Of a stretch of DNA of 64,000 nt, positions 36,122-45,306 are shown in pieces. Numbering within the stretch: the stretch's first letter is position 1; each line of letters opens with the position of its first letter. The position numbers and the translations under genes were made by a program. The DNA is from Nitrospirota bacterium (GTDB lineage Bacteria > Nitrospirota > Nitrospiria > Nitrospirales > UBA8639). The notes under the pieces are model-generated. The model did not search any database and was not told where the DNA came from. It worked only from the letters and a program-made list of their open reading frames with translations. Location of the stretch: NCBI GenBank assembly GCA_029864405.1, contig JAOTTP010000002.1, positions 1 through 64,000 on the forward strand, read 5' to 3'.

Positions 36122-36922
36122 GAAGTTTTCCCAAATAAGAAGACAAACGTGAAGGGAAACGCCTGAGAATATTCAGGGATATAAAGAAAGAACTGAAATC
36201 GTGTGAGGTGTTGGACAGCCATCAAGCGAAATGAGGAATTAAGAGGGTAGGGACACGAATAATTCGTTTCTAGGGCACAGTATAAATCGTGGGATCTAAA
36301 ATATCGAGTCGGAGCGAATCTTTTTCAAAAGCCTACGAGCTTGCTTACAAGAGCAGGAGAGCAATGGGACATGCCGGCATGAACAAGGGGAAAGGGACAA
36401 CAAATGGGGTGGGAGTCTTCTTCTGACAGTCCGGCCTGGCGGGCCGCCCACCGCGTCCGAGTTTATCTTTCGCTGTTTGTGCTCTGCCAAGCTGCTCTGC
36501 TTCATTTCGTTGACCTGGTTTGTCCCGTTCAACTAGAGACGCCAAATAAACGAGAGAAACTACCTACCTGTCTCGTTTCACGAGGTACACTTTCCGTTGG
36601 TTCCATCTCCTACCTTTCCGGGCCTAGCCACAGTATTCTTGGCAGCGATCACGCTAAGAGGGAGGAAGCCCTGTTTTCCAATCGAGGCCACTGGCTCAAA
36701 AGATTTTACCCTGAATGGCTTTATTGAGGTGGTTGCACTTCAAGTTTATGAAGACGATCGTCTTTCTGAAAAGAACTGGGGGTCTGCTCAGATACCCCCA
36801 ATCCACGGATTTTAAAAATACCGATTGGTTTAAGGTATGATAAAGAAAATGAGAAAAATCCTTTGAAATAATTTAACGATATTGATCGAGCGACCAGGGT
36901 CGCCATCAGAGGGTGGAAGGTC
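36122..36922. other. Intergenic region with palindrome and repeat copy
   Basis: About 800 bases with no credible gene. It contains ACGAAT-A-ATTCGT, a perfect 13-base palindrome at 36255-36267, about 135 bases upstream of the oxygenase gene, and repeat copy B. Confidence 0.5.
36400..36458. repeat. Interspersed repeat, copy B
   Basis: Contains ACAAATGGGG, then GGGAGTCTTC and GACAGTCCGG (36411-36433), then the 17-base core GGCCGCCCACCGCGTCC (36442-36458). It shares the first and last blocks with copy A and the middle block with copy C. Confidence 0.6.
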
Positions 36923-38899
36923 GTGAAGTTCCCAAAACGTGTGTGGTTAGAAACTTCATCAATCGGAGGAGCCTTATTGGCCCTCACCACGTTGTTTATT
37001 CTAACGTTGTTCGGCATCCTGCTCTATACGATTACCACTATTCAGAATCAAAAACTCGACAGCGTGACGGTGGACTTGGCCGGACGACAGCGGATGCTGA
37101 ATCAACGACTCATGAATGAAATTTTATTGACTTTACAAGGGATTCCTGCCGATTACCGGTTCACTCAAAAGACGTTGAACCAAACCCTGGACGCTTTACT
37201 GGCTGGTGGACAAGCCGTGATTAATTCGGAAAGTGGAGAGACGGTGGCCCTCCCTCCCGCTCCGACCAAGGAAATTCTGCAGGCATTAGGTGAGCAAAAA
37301 ACACTCATGACCGAATTTACGGCAAAAGCGGAAAGGTTCTTTACGATCGGGCCTGATCAACCAGAATTTAATTTGGAATTAGACGGCCTCCTGGCTTTGA
37401 ATGTCCGGTTGAATAAAGTGGCCAACAACGCCGTGAAATTATTCAGCCGATATTCACAAGAGAAGATCTCGAAAATGATTCTATGGGAATCTCTGATCGG
37501 GGGCTTGGCGGGAATTTTCGGAGTCCTTTTGACGAGACAGGTCAGGATGGCCAACCGGGAACTTGAACATGAAATCCAGGAACGCTTACGAGTAGAAATG
37601 GCTCTGCGCTATCGCATGGAAATTGAAAATCTGGTGGCGAATCTTTCAACCCAATTCATTAATCTCAAAAAGGAAGATTTTGATACGGAAATTAACCGGG
37701 CTCTGGAATCCATCGGAACGTTCGGAGATGTTGATAGAAGCTACGTGTTTGTATTTGAGGATGACGGAGAGACCGTGAATAATACCCATGAATGGTGTGG
37801 GCCGGGTATTGAGTCTCACCAATCAAGACTTCAGGGGGTTCACATGCACGCCTTCCCCTGGCTTGCCGAACGTCTGACCTCTTGTCCGTTTATTCAAATT
37901 CCAAGCGTGAGCAACCTTCCACCTGAGGCAAGTGCCGAGAAACGGGAATTTGAAAGGCAGCAAATCCAATCTCTGGTGATTGTGCCCATGGTCTGGCGCG
38001 AAAAGTTGTTCGGGTTCCTTGGATTCGATTCGGTGAAACAGGAAAAGATGTGGTCGGAAGAGGACACCAGGCTTCTGCACATGGCTGGAGAAATTTTCGT
38101 CAACGGGTTTGAACGAAAAATGATCGAAGAGAATTTGCGAAAAAGTGAAGCCGACAAAATTGAAGCGTTTCGTCAAAGCGATGCCCTCAAAACCGCTCTG
38201 TTGTCGTTGGTTTCCCACGAATTACGGACCCCGCTTACCGCAATCAAAGCCTCCGTGGCCGGGTTGATCGGTCTTTCCAGCCAGGAAACGTCCAAGGTGC
38301 AGAAGGAATTCCTCCAGAGCATCAATCAGGAAATCGATTTCTTGAATGGATTGGTGGATAATCTTCTGGATATGTCCAGAGTTGAGTCGGGGACGCTGGC
38401 CCCCCATCGTGAATGGCATTTATTGGAAGATTTGGTCGAAGGCGCGATCAGACGGGTGGAATTGTCGTTGGAAGGTCGATCACTACAAGTGGATCTCGGG
38501 GAGAATATTTCTCCTATTTATGTGGACGGGATAGAAATTCAGCAAGTGCTCATTAATCTGTTGGATAACGCCATCAAATATTCTCTCACAGGGTCCCGGA
38601 TCAGCATTTTAGGTCGTATGAAACCGGGACAGGTGGAAGCCAGAGTCTCCAACGAAGGAGATGGAATCCCGCAGGAGGATTTATCAAAGATCTTCGAGCG
38701 GTTTTACCGCCTGAAAGGTCCCCGGGCACGAATGATTAGAGGTACCGGTCTCGGATTGGCAATCTGTAAAGGGATGGTCGAGGCTCATGGCGGTCGAATT
38801 TGGGCCGAATCCCCCAAAGGGCGAGGGGTCACGATTGGCTTCATGTTGCCGATCCCTGATGCCCCCCCTACGATCAACCTTGAACGGCCTGAGGAATAA
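36923..38899 (+). CDS. Sensor histidine kinase with PilJ_N sensor and GAF domain
   Basis: The 658-aa kinase has a membrane helix at residues 15-37, a periplasmic PilJ_N-type domain (VDLAGRQRMLNQRLMNEILL near residue 50), a second membrane helix near 185-205, a GAF domain (about 240-395), a dimerisation/phosphoacceptor domain with H432 in LVSHELRTP, and an ATPase domain with NLLDNAIKYS, GDGIPQEDLSKIFERF and GTGLGLAICKG. Similar PilJ_N domains occur in NarX-type nitrate sensors, so an anion ligand is possible. The GTG start is at 36923. The response regulator gene begins 11 bases after the stop. Confidence 0.92.
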   Translation: MKFPKRVWLETSSIGGALLALTTLFILTLFGILLYTITTIQNQKLDSVTVDLAGRQRMLNQRLMNEILLTLQGIPADYRFTQKTLNQTLDALLAGGQAVINSESGETVALPPAPTKEILQALGEQKTLMTEFTAKAERFFTIGPDQPEFNLELDGLLALNVRLNKVANNAVKLFSRYSQEKISKMILWESLIGGLAGIFGVLLTRQVRMANRELEHEIQERLRVEMALRYRMEIENLVANLSTQFINLKKEDFDTEINRALESIGTFGDVDRSYVFVFEDDGETVNNTHEWCGPGIESHQSRLQGVHMHAFPWLAERLTSCPFIQIPSVSNLPPEASAEKREFERQQIQSLVIVPMVWREKLFGFLGFDSVKQEKMWSEEDTRLLHMAGEIFVNGFERKMIEENLRKSEADKIEAFRQSDALKTALLSLVSHELRTPLTAIKASVAGLIGLSSQETSKVQKEFLQSINQEIDFLNGLVDNLLDMSRVESGTLAPHREWHLLEDLVEGAIRRVELSLEGRSLQVDLGENISPIYVDGIEIQQVLINLLDNAIKYSLTGSRISILGRMKPGQVEARVSNEGDGIPQEDLSKIFERFYRLKGPRARMIRGTGLGLAICKGMVEAHGGRIWAESPKGRGVTIGFMLPIPDAPPTINLERPEE

Positions 38900-38910
38900 T
38901 CCGTCTACCA

Positions 38911-39615
38911 ATGTCTCATGGATCTCGCATATTAGCCGTCGACGATGAGCGACAAATTCGACGTTCATTGCAGGTCAACCTTGAGGCCAAAGGGTATGAG
39001 GTGATGACGGCTGAAACGGGAGAAGAGGCGCTGCAAATTATCAGCCACCGCCCACCTGACCTTGCGCTTGTGGATTTAATGCTTCCCGGAATGGATGGAA
39101 TCGAACTGACCCGTCAGTTGCGTGAAATCTACCATATACCGATCATTATTCTTTCCGCGATAGGGGAGGAAGCTCAAAAGATTGAAGCGCTGGAAGTAGG
39201 GGCCGATGACTATGTCATCAAACCGTTCAGCATGGAAGAACTGGTAGCGAGAATCCGCTCCGTTCTACGTCGTACAGCCTCCATGTATAGTGCCGATCCC
39301 GTTTTCAGATTTGGAGATTTACTCGTCGATTTCGACCGCCGTGAAATCCGGATGCGGAATAACCCCGTGAAGTTAACCCCGACGGAATATGATCTGTTGA
39401 AGTTTCTGATTCACAATGCCGGAAAAGTTCTGACGCACGGAACAATTCTCCGGGCCGTGTGGGGACCGGGATATAGCGATCAGGCACAGTATTTACGAGT
39501 ATTTATCGGGAACTTAAGAAAGAAATTGGAAAAAAACACGGCACGTCCTCAATATATTCTCACAGATCCTGGAGTCGGGTATCGTTTTGCCACTGATTTC
39601 GTGGAAGATAAATGA
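38911..39615 (+). CDS. OmpR/KdpE-family response regulator
   Basis: This is the partner of the kinase just upstream. The receiver domain (residues 1-120) has the acidic pair D11-D12, the phosphoacceptor D55 in LALVDLMLPGMDG, and the lysine in YVIKPF. The C-terminal winged-helix domain begins near residue 130, with VKLTPTEYDLLKFLIHNAGKVLTHGTIL and YLRVFIGNLRKKLE; it would bind DNA as a dimer. The sequence resembles KdpE, but no potassium-transport genes are in the window, so the targets are unknown. Confidence 0.93.
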   Translation: MSHGSRILAVDDERQIRRSLQVNLEAKGYEVMTAETGEEALQIISHRPPDLALVDLMLPGMDGIELTRQLREIYHIPIIILSAIGEEAQKIEALEVGADDYVIKPFSMEELVARIRSVLRRTASMYSADPVFRFGDLLVDFDRREIRMRNNPVKLTPTEYDLLKFLIHNAGKVLTHGTILRAVWGPGYSDQAQYLRVFIGNLRKKLEKNTARPQYILTDPGVGYRFATDFVEDK

Positions 39616-40048
39616 ACAACCTGACTGCGGGTTTTCATGTGAGGTGCTCCCTGCAAGTCATCGTCTCCTCCCCTTCCCGCTCAGGTGACATCCTTTTTTC
39701 ATTTGCCTTTCTCCTTTAATTCATCCAGCTGTCTTCAACGGATTTTTTCGGAATGACTTCCTTTCCAAGGGAATGAATTTCCGGGCCCCGAAAGGCTGCC
39801 GCTGATTGAAATCATGGCCCTTACTTCACTCGTTTGAGTGTTTGGCAATATCCTTTTCTGCCCCATCGCCTGGAGGGTTTATGTCGGCGTTTGGAAGGGA
39901 AGCAATAATAAGGAAGCTTTATGAAATCTTTATTCGAAAAGGGTGACAATCAAATGGAATCTTTATAGTTTTTAGAAATATCATTTAAACGTAACCAAAT
40001 GCACACCCACAACCGGCCCGAGGAAGTGAAAAAACGGGAGGTGGACAT
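39616..40048. other. Intergenic region
   Basis: About 430 bases without a gene. It becomes AT-rich towards the cupredoxin gene (39905-40000). No repeat or strong hairpin seen. Confidence 0.35.
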
Positions 40049-40468
40049 ATGAAATCCTTGACCTGGACAACATCCTCTAAGACTCTGAATGTGATAGAAA
40101 TTCCCCTTCTCTTGCTGTCGACTTTGAGCGATGGATGGGCCTCCACTCAGTCTTCAGATGTGAAAGTCACGATGGATTACTGGGCACCGTATTATAGACC
40201 GGCTCGGGCCCTTGTTCCTCATAACGTATCAATTCGCATTGTGAATTCTACCTCTTCACCGCATACCTTGACGCATGATGGTTGTCGGATGTCTGGTCCT
40301 TGCGCATTTGATAGAGGTGCTGTTCAACCCGGGGAGAATTTCATCATTCCTTCACTCCCGCCCGGACGGTATTCCTATTATTGCGTGCTTCATCCCATCA
40401 TGAAGGGCGAAATTATCGTCAGTCCCCATAACCCGATGCTTAGTCAGGCTGAGACTCAAGATCATTAG
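40049..40468 (+). CDS. Exported cupredoxin-like protein
   Basis: The 139-aa product has an N-terminal signal-like segment (VIEIPLLLLSTLSDGWAS, cleavage near residue 33) and a single plastocyanin-type domain. Candidate type 1 copper ligands are the histidine in SSPHTLTHDG and the Cys, His and Met in YYCVLHPIM. Two more cysteines (GCRMSGPC) may form a disulfide. A periplasmic electron carrier or copper-binding role is likely. The ATG follows GGGAGGTGGACAT, a good ribosome site. A lone receiver protein is next on the same strand. Confidence 0.85.
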   Translation: MKSLTWTTSSKTLNVIEIPLLLLSTLSDGWASTQSSDVKVTMDYWAPYYRPARALVPHNVSIRIVNSTSSPHTLTHDGCRMSGPCAFDRGAVQPGENFIIPSLPPGRYSYYCVLHPIMKGEIIVSPHNPMLSQAETQDH

Positions 40469-40591
40469 GCCGAATACTTACGCTAAGAAAGATCGGTAAA
40501 GACATGAATTTTGAAATTACTCCCTGATCAGCTGTTCATTCAGGCTATAGAAAACCATAGATTGGAGAATCTCTCCATCTGCAACGTACCA

Positions 40592-40957
40592 ATGAAAAGC
40601 CGAAAGTGTATTCTCATTGTCGACGATGATGCGGACATCCTCTTATTTCTAAGGGATCGTCTGAATGCTTTGGGCTACGACGTTCTCACAGCGACCAATG
40701 GAAAGGAAGGGCTTGACTTCCTGCAATATCAATCCGTCGCTGGCGTGTTACTGGATTTATATATGCCTGTCATGGGAGGCATCTTCATGCTGGAACAATT
40801 AGCGCAGTCTTCTACAATTCCACCGGTGATCGTCATGTCGGACACTGAACATCGATCGGAACTGCAGCTAGCTATTGTTAAGGGGGCAATGGACTTTCTC
40901 ATCAAACCGATAGCTCAGGACCAATTGACCAGTAAATGTGCGCGACTCTTTCACTAG
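40592..40957 (+). CDS. Single-domain response regulator (receiver only)
   Basis: The protein is a lone receiver domain: the acidic triplet in CILIVDDDADI, the aspartate in GVLLDLYMPVMGG, a serine in IVMSDTEH and the lysine in FLIKPI. It has no output domain, so it would act by protein contact or in a phosphorelay. The ATG at 40592 gives about 121 aa; the frame is open to a TTG at 40511, which would add 27 residues. The next gene, a globin-receiver fusion, begins 43 bases after its stop. Confidence 0.88.
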   Translation: MKSRKCILIVDDDADILLFLRDRLNALGYDVLTATNGKEGLDFLQYQSVAGVLLDLYMPVMGGIFMLEQLAQSSTIPPVIVMSDTEHRSELQLAIVKGAMDFLIKPIAQDQLTSKCARLFH

Positions 40958-41000
40958 ACCTGTGAAGCCAAGAGGGAATCTTATCCTCAGAAAGGAAACG

Positions 41001-41900
41001 ATGAAGAATGGCAAATTGAACATTTCTCCGGGACTTCCCCTTCCTGATATATCCCGGATCCAAGAAAGTTTTGGGATGGTAGCCCCTCACGGAGAGCGGA
41101 TGGTTTCTCGATTTTATGATGTGTTGTTTGATAAATTCCCAGAATTTCAGACCTTTTTCCCTCAGAGCCATTTATCCCAACAATATGCGGCGTTTCTAAA
41201 CGGATTGCGCACCCTCATCTTACACATGGAAAACCCTCAAGAATTACGATCTACCCTTGTTCAATTAGGCAAACGGCACCAAAGGTATGGTATTAAAAAC
41301 AAACATTACCCTCCTGTCGTATATGCCCTATTGCACGTGCTGACCGAATTAGGGGAGGGACGCATAGATGGAAAAACATATGACGCTTGGGAAAATTTCC
41401 TTCACCTGATGAGAGCCATTATGCTTGAGAGCCACTCCCTGGAAGTGTTGCCTGATAAAGATCGGAATGGGAAGTCCCTCATTGCTGTGGCTGGAAGCAA
41501 TACAAAAAGAATCCTGCTCATTGATGATGACCACCAACTTCTGGACCTCTATCAATCATACTTGGAGCTCGAAGGGTATCTCTGCAGTCAAGTTTCGGAT
41601 GTGGCCTGGGCATTTACCCATATTCAAATGAGTCACTATGACCTCGTCCTGACGGATTTCCAAATGCCCGTGATGAATGGTATTCAGTTACGGAGAAATC
41701 TTGAATATGTGGGTAATGGCTGTTGTCCGCCATTTGTCTTGGTGACAGGGAGTCTCAATCAGGAGATTCGAAGACAAGCGTTAGAGTCCGGATTCGAGGC
41801 AGTGCTGAAAAAGCCGCATGACCTTACTGAGCTGGGTTCTCTCATAGGAAAAGTCTTAAAGAAATCTATGGGTTTTCAAGGAAATGTACAGAATATGTGA
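41001..41900 (+). CDS. Globin-receiver fusion protein
   Basis: Residues about 10-135 are a globin of the flavohaemoglobin/single-domain type: QTFFPQSHLSQQYAAFLNGLRTL, then GKRHQRYGIKNKHYPPVVYALL, in which the first His is the likely proximal haem ligand. After a linker, residues about 165-290 form a receiver (ILLIDDDHQLLDLYQSYLE, the aspartate in LVLTDFQMPVMNG, and KKPHDL). This looks like a haem-based gas sensor whose output is a receiver domain. The ATG at 41001 has AAAGGA five bases upstream and is preferred to the GTG at 40938, which would overlap the previous gene. Confidence 0.88.
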   Translation: MKNGKLNISPGLPLPDISRIQESFGMVAPHGERMVSRFYDVLFDKFPEFQTFFPQSHLSQQYAAFLNGLRTLILHMENPQELRSTLVQLGKRHQRYGIKNKHYPPVVYALLHVLTELGEGRIDGKTYDAWENFLHLMRAIMLESHSLEVLPDKDRNGKSLIAVAGSNTKRILLIDDDHQLLDLYQSYLELEGYLCSQVSDVAWAFTHIQMSHYDLVLTDFQMPVMNGIQLRRNLEYVGNGCCPPFVLVTGSLNQEIRRQALESGFEAVLKKPHDLTELGSLIGKVLKKSMGFQGNVQNM

Positions 41901-42000
41901 AACGGGATGGAGGAAGATGCGAAGCGGTGTTTCCCCTAAATTACGTGCGTGTGTTTGCTAGGGATCTAAGCTGCAGGGGCTGCGAGAATTTTTTATGGGT

Positions 42001-42004
42001 CTAG
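42001..42004. repeat. Target-site duplication of the IS element (left)
   Basis: CTAG directly outside the left inverted repeat, repeated at 43871-43874. Confidence 0.75.
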
Positions 42005-43870
42005 TCCTCAAATAAGTGTGATTTTATTTTGTGCTCAACACGAAAAGGCCGGAAACGCCTTCCAGGATTGGCTATAATGCGTTTGAAAGAACAGATCATA
42101 GCACCCACCCAGGAGGCATTTCCGGTGAAGAAGCTTAGCACGAAACAGAGCCGTCGGAACATCACACAACGCAAGACGAAGGTTGCGGCACGGCATGCCC
42201 AGGCGGGACACTGGTCCGCGCAGGCCCAGCCGATGTTTGGATCGGGCAAGGTCCACTATGAGGTGGGCGGCAACATGGAGGCGATGAATTATGGGGGGAT
42301 TGCCCCCGTGCATCGACTGGTGACCAAGTTGGGATTGCGTGCGCAGATCGATGCAGACTTGAGCCTGTTGAAGGTGCACTTGCCGTATCATGAGTCCGAT
42401 CATGTGCTGAATATTGCCTACAATGTCCTGTGCGGTGGGACCCGGCTGGAGGACATTGAGCGGCTTCGCCATGACGTGGCCTACATGAATGCCTTGGGCG
42501 CGGACTTGATTCCGGATCCGACCACGGCCGGCGACTTCACGCGACGCTTGACAGAGGCCGATGTGCTCACGCTGATGGAATCAATCAATGCGATCCGCCC
42601 AAAACTCTGGGCCGGGCGAGGCGCCGAACGGCTGTGGCCGATCGCCTACATGGATATCGATGGCACGATTGCCCCAACCTCTGGGGCATGTAAAGCCGGG
42701 ATGGACATCTCCTATAAGGGCATCTGGGGCTATGCCCCGCTGATCATCTCCCTCGCCAATACCAAAGAAGTCTTGTATCTCGTCAATCGCCCGGGCAATG
42801 CGCCGAGCCATCAAGGGGCCGCGGCCTGGATCGACAAAGCCCTGACGCATCTGGTCCCCTATGCCCCACGCGTCTGCATGCGGGGGGATACGGACTTTTC
42901 ACTGACCAAGCATTTCGACCAGTGGGCTGAGACCGTGGACTTTATCTTCGGCATGGACAGCACCGCGACGTTACGAACCTGTGCCGAGGCCCTCAGCGAA
43001 GACCAGTGGAGCCGACTGAAGCGCCAGCCCCCAGACGACACGCTGCCCGGAACCACGCGTGAACGATTCCAAGAAAACGAGAAGGCGCGGATTGTCAAAG
43101 AGCGCGGCTACCTCAATCTGCACCTCAACGACGAGGATGTGGCCGAGTTTGAGTACCAGCCCGGCAAGTGCACCCGTCCGTATCGCGTCGTGGCCCTGCG
43201 CAAGAACATCAGCAAGATGAAAGGGGAGAACGTGCTGTTCGATGAGATTCGGTACTTCTTCTACATCACCACGCGGCCGGACCTGAGCGCGGCTGAGGTC
43301 GTGGCGTGTGCCAATGAGCGGTGTGATCAGGAAAATGTCATCGAGCAACTCAAGAACGGGGTCAATGCGCTGCGCCTGCCGGTCTACGATCTCGTCAGCA
43401 ACTGGGCCTACATGGTCATAGCCGCTCTGGCCTGGAACATCAAATCATGGTTTGCCATGATGCTGCACCTGAAGAAGGATCGAGACACCTACATTCGGAT
43501 GGAGTTTCGACGGTTCATGAACAGCTTCATGTTGATCCCCTGTCGCGTGGTGCGGCAGGCTCGAAGTATTGTGGTTCGGATCCTGGGCTATCAGCCGACG
43601 TTGGATCGGCTCTTCAGTGCGTGGAACGCCATCGAACGAACTGGCTTTGGCTAGCGCCATCGAGGCTAGACGTTCGATGGGCCGATCGCCGAGCGTGCGA
43701 GTCAGGAGGGGTGTGGCGTGAAGAGGAAAAACGGCCAAATTTTGAATGCGGGCTCGTTCTGGTTCGGTGGCAACGAGCTCGCTGACGGTCGGTCGTGGCA
43801 TCGCCCCAACCCCGAAGGCGCCATCAACGTCCAAAATGGGCAAGCAATCCAATACACGCTTATTTGAGGG
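42005..43870 (+). mobile_element. Complete IS1380-family insertion sequence
   Basis: The element spans 1866 bases. The left end reads TCCTCAAATAAGTGTG and the right end, read inwards, CCCTCAAATAAGCGTG, so the terminal inverted repeats match except for the outermost base and one internal position. It is flanked by CTAG on both sides, a 4-base target duplication as expected for the family. It carries one intact transposase gene with its own -10 box (TATAAT, 42073-42078). It lies in an intergenic gap, so no gene seems to be broken. Confidence 0.9.
42125..43654 (+). CDS. IS1380-family transposase
   Basis: This is a DDE transposase of 509 aa. Likely catalytic residues are the aspartates in YMDIDGTIAP and MRGDTDFSLT and the glutamate in CDQENVIEQLKNG. 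The N-terminus MKKLSTKQSRRNITQRKTKV is basic, and the family stretch LPYHESDHVLNIAYNVLCGGTRLEDIE follows. The GTG at 42125 has AGGAGG eight bases upstream and TATAAT at 42073; the frame stays open further upstream to 42029. The reading frame is intact, so the element may still be active. Confidence 0.93.
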   Translation: MKKLSTKQSRRNITQRKTKVAARHAQAGHWSAQAQPMFGSGKVHYEVGGNMEAMNYGGIAPVHRLVTKLGLRAQIDADLSLLKVHLPYHESDHVLNIAYNVLCGGTRLEDIERLRHDVAYMNALGADLIPDPTTAGDFTRRLTEADVLTLMESINAIRPKLWAGRGAERLWPIAYMDIDGTIAPTSGACKAGMDISYKGIWGYAPLIISLANTKEVLYLVNRPGNAPSHQGAAAWIDKALTHLVPYAPRVCMRGDTDFSLTKHFDQWAETVDFIFGMDSTATLRTCAEALSEDQWSRLKRQPPDDTLPGTTRERFQENEKARIVKERGYLNLHLNDEDVAEFEYQPGKCTRPYRVVALRKNISKMKGENVLFDEIRYFFYITTRPDLSAAEVVACANERCDQENVIEQLKNGVNALRLPVYDLVSNWAYMVIAALAWNIKSWFAMMLHLKKDRDTYIRMEFRRFMNSFMLIPCRVVRQARSIVVRILGYQPTLDRLFSAWNAIERTGFG

Positions 43871-43874
43871 CTAG
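43871..43874. repeat. Target-site duplication of the IS element (right)
   Basis: CTAG directly outside the right inverted repeat, matching 42001-42004. Confidence 0.75.
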
Positions 43875-44109
43875 TTTGTGCAAAACATTGCGATGCGTGA
43901 ATACCCAATCTGCGTGGAAACAATGGGTGTTCTCCTGATTGGGAGGGAGTCATCTGGTTTTCACACTTAAGGGAAAGAATGCGCATAGGGGTTTAGAGCG
44001 ACCTCATCATGCAGCCAGGCGGGAGGAAGTGGGCAATAACCTGTTTGGGGGACTGCGTGAGGAGTGAGCCGAAAGCTTTTGTCTAGGACCCCTTGAGGGA
44101 ATCTGAGGA
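43875..44109. other. Intergenic region right of the IS element
   Basis: No gene or strong structure seen before the terminator at 44110. Confidence 0.35.
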
Positions 44110-44144
44110 AGAAAAAGCGATGACCCACGGAGATTCCGTGGGTC
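44110..44144 (-). terminator. Rho-independent terminator
   Basis: A perfect 10-bp stem (GACCCACGGA / TCCGTGGGTC, 3-base loop, 44122-44144) is followed on the minus strand by ATCGC and five T residues. It lies 28 bases after the stop of the small gene at 44172-44486. Confidence 0.8.
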
Positions 44145-44171
44145 AGGAGATTAACATGGAACGGGGAAAAA

Positions 44172-44486
44172 CTATCCGACGAGTTCTGCGACTGGTTTCT
44201 GAAAAGATCGGTGGCTGTGCTTTCGGAATTTTGTCCATTTTCGTGTAGAAGAAGCTGGCTCTAGAGTTGGTTGCGGAGTGGGATTGAGTGTGGGCTGGCC
44301 TTCCTCTGTAAAGGTATGTTCCACCCGTTGGAGTTCCTTGAGACGAGCCTGGTGTTGCTCCAATTCCCAGGCCACCGCTTTTGAGATTCGCGCCACCTGT
44401 CTGCGTAATTGGTTCATGGCGTGCTCATGTTGTAATAATTCGCTTTTGCGAGCCAGGCTTATGTACCGGCTATCTACATACATCAT
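44172..44486 (-). CDS. Small basic coiled-coil hypothetical protein
   Basis: The 104-aa product starts MMYVDSRYISLARKSELLQ and has a helical, coiled-coil-like segment (residues about 15-60, with NQLRRQVARISKAVAWELEQH), then a Pro/Thr-rich stretch and a basic tail (KWTKFRKHSHRSFQK). It has no membrane segment. I do not recognise the family. Coding is supported by an AGGAGG site ten bases before the ATG at 44486 and by a clean terminator just after the stop. A longer frame to 44588 lacks a ribosome site. Confidence 0.6.
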   Translation of the reverse strand: MMYVDSRYISLARKSELLQHEHAMNQLRRQVARISKAVAWELEQHQARLKELQRVEHTFTEEGQPTLNPTPQPTLEPASSTRKWTKFRKHSHRSFQKPVAELVG

Positions 44487-45306
44487 TTGTCGATCCCTCC
44501 TTGTGTTGAAGACCTTCTCATTCACTGTATTGATGAATCCAATTGCCCGTTGGCCTATAGGAAAAAGCAAACGTGTTGCCACATTCAATTCTTCTGAGGA
44601 TCTGATACGTAAGGCCTTGATGCCTCATCATATTTTCATAACTAGATCTTCAAGTGGTGTATACCCTGAATCCTGAGATGGGTGAAAACGGTCAATGTTT
44701 TTTACCATTAGCACAAAACGATTCATGTATTGTTAAGCATCAAGAAAGGTTTGACCATATCTGATGTAAAACGCCAATAACATGAGAAAAGTTTTCGACA
44801 GATGAAGATATTCCACGATGTTTTCTATCCTGATGCAGATTGGGATATTTTGTGGGATGCCTCACCTTGCAGTCCCCTGGCTGCTTTTTTCCGGTCTTGT
44901 TGCTTTTTATGCTATTTCAATTATGGTAGGTCGCTGAATCCACTTTTTTCTCAAAGAAAAATGATGTAGGCAATAACATTGAGTATGATAGGGTTTTAGA
45001 TGTTATTACCTGTTGGTTTTTGTAATTATAGAGACAGAAGTGCTTTTTGGGCGACGCTGTTATTTATCCCGGAAAGGTGCACACTTGACTCATCCTGATA
45101 TTCCGAACGAATCAAAAAAATCTCGGCTAGAACTCCATACGAGCCAGATATAGTCCTCCGTCGGTTGAACTTGTGGTTATCAACTCCCCAAAAATCAATT
45201 AGACTTTAGGAAATCGATGGAAATCCGAATGGTTGTAGAATCTGTTGAATTCGGCCTGAGCATTGATTGAATGTCAAACCCCCGAATCATTTACAAGAAG
45301 GACTGT
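44487..45306. other. Long AT-rich intergenic region
   Basis: About 820 bases with no credible gene on either strand. It is clearly AT-rich from 44600 to 45250. It must contain the divergent promoters of the two flanking genes, but no well-spaced consensus promoter stood out. Confidence 0.4.

Noticed and set aside
36404..36727. Open frame in the gap upstream of the histidine kinase
   Set aside because: It overlaps an interspersed repeat, has no ribosome site and no protein-like pattern.
42035..42472. Frame opposite the transposase
   Set aside because: A shadow of the transposase codons with no start signals.
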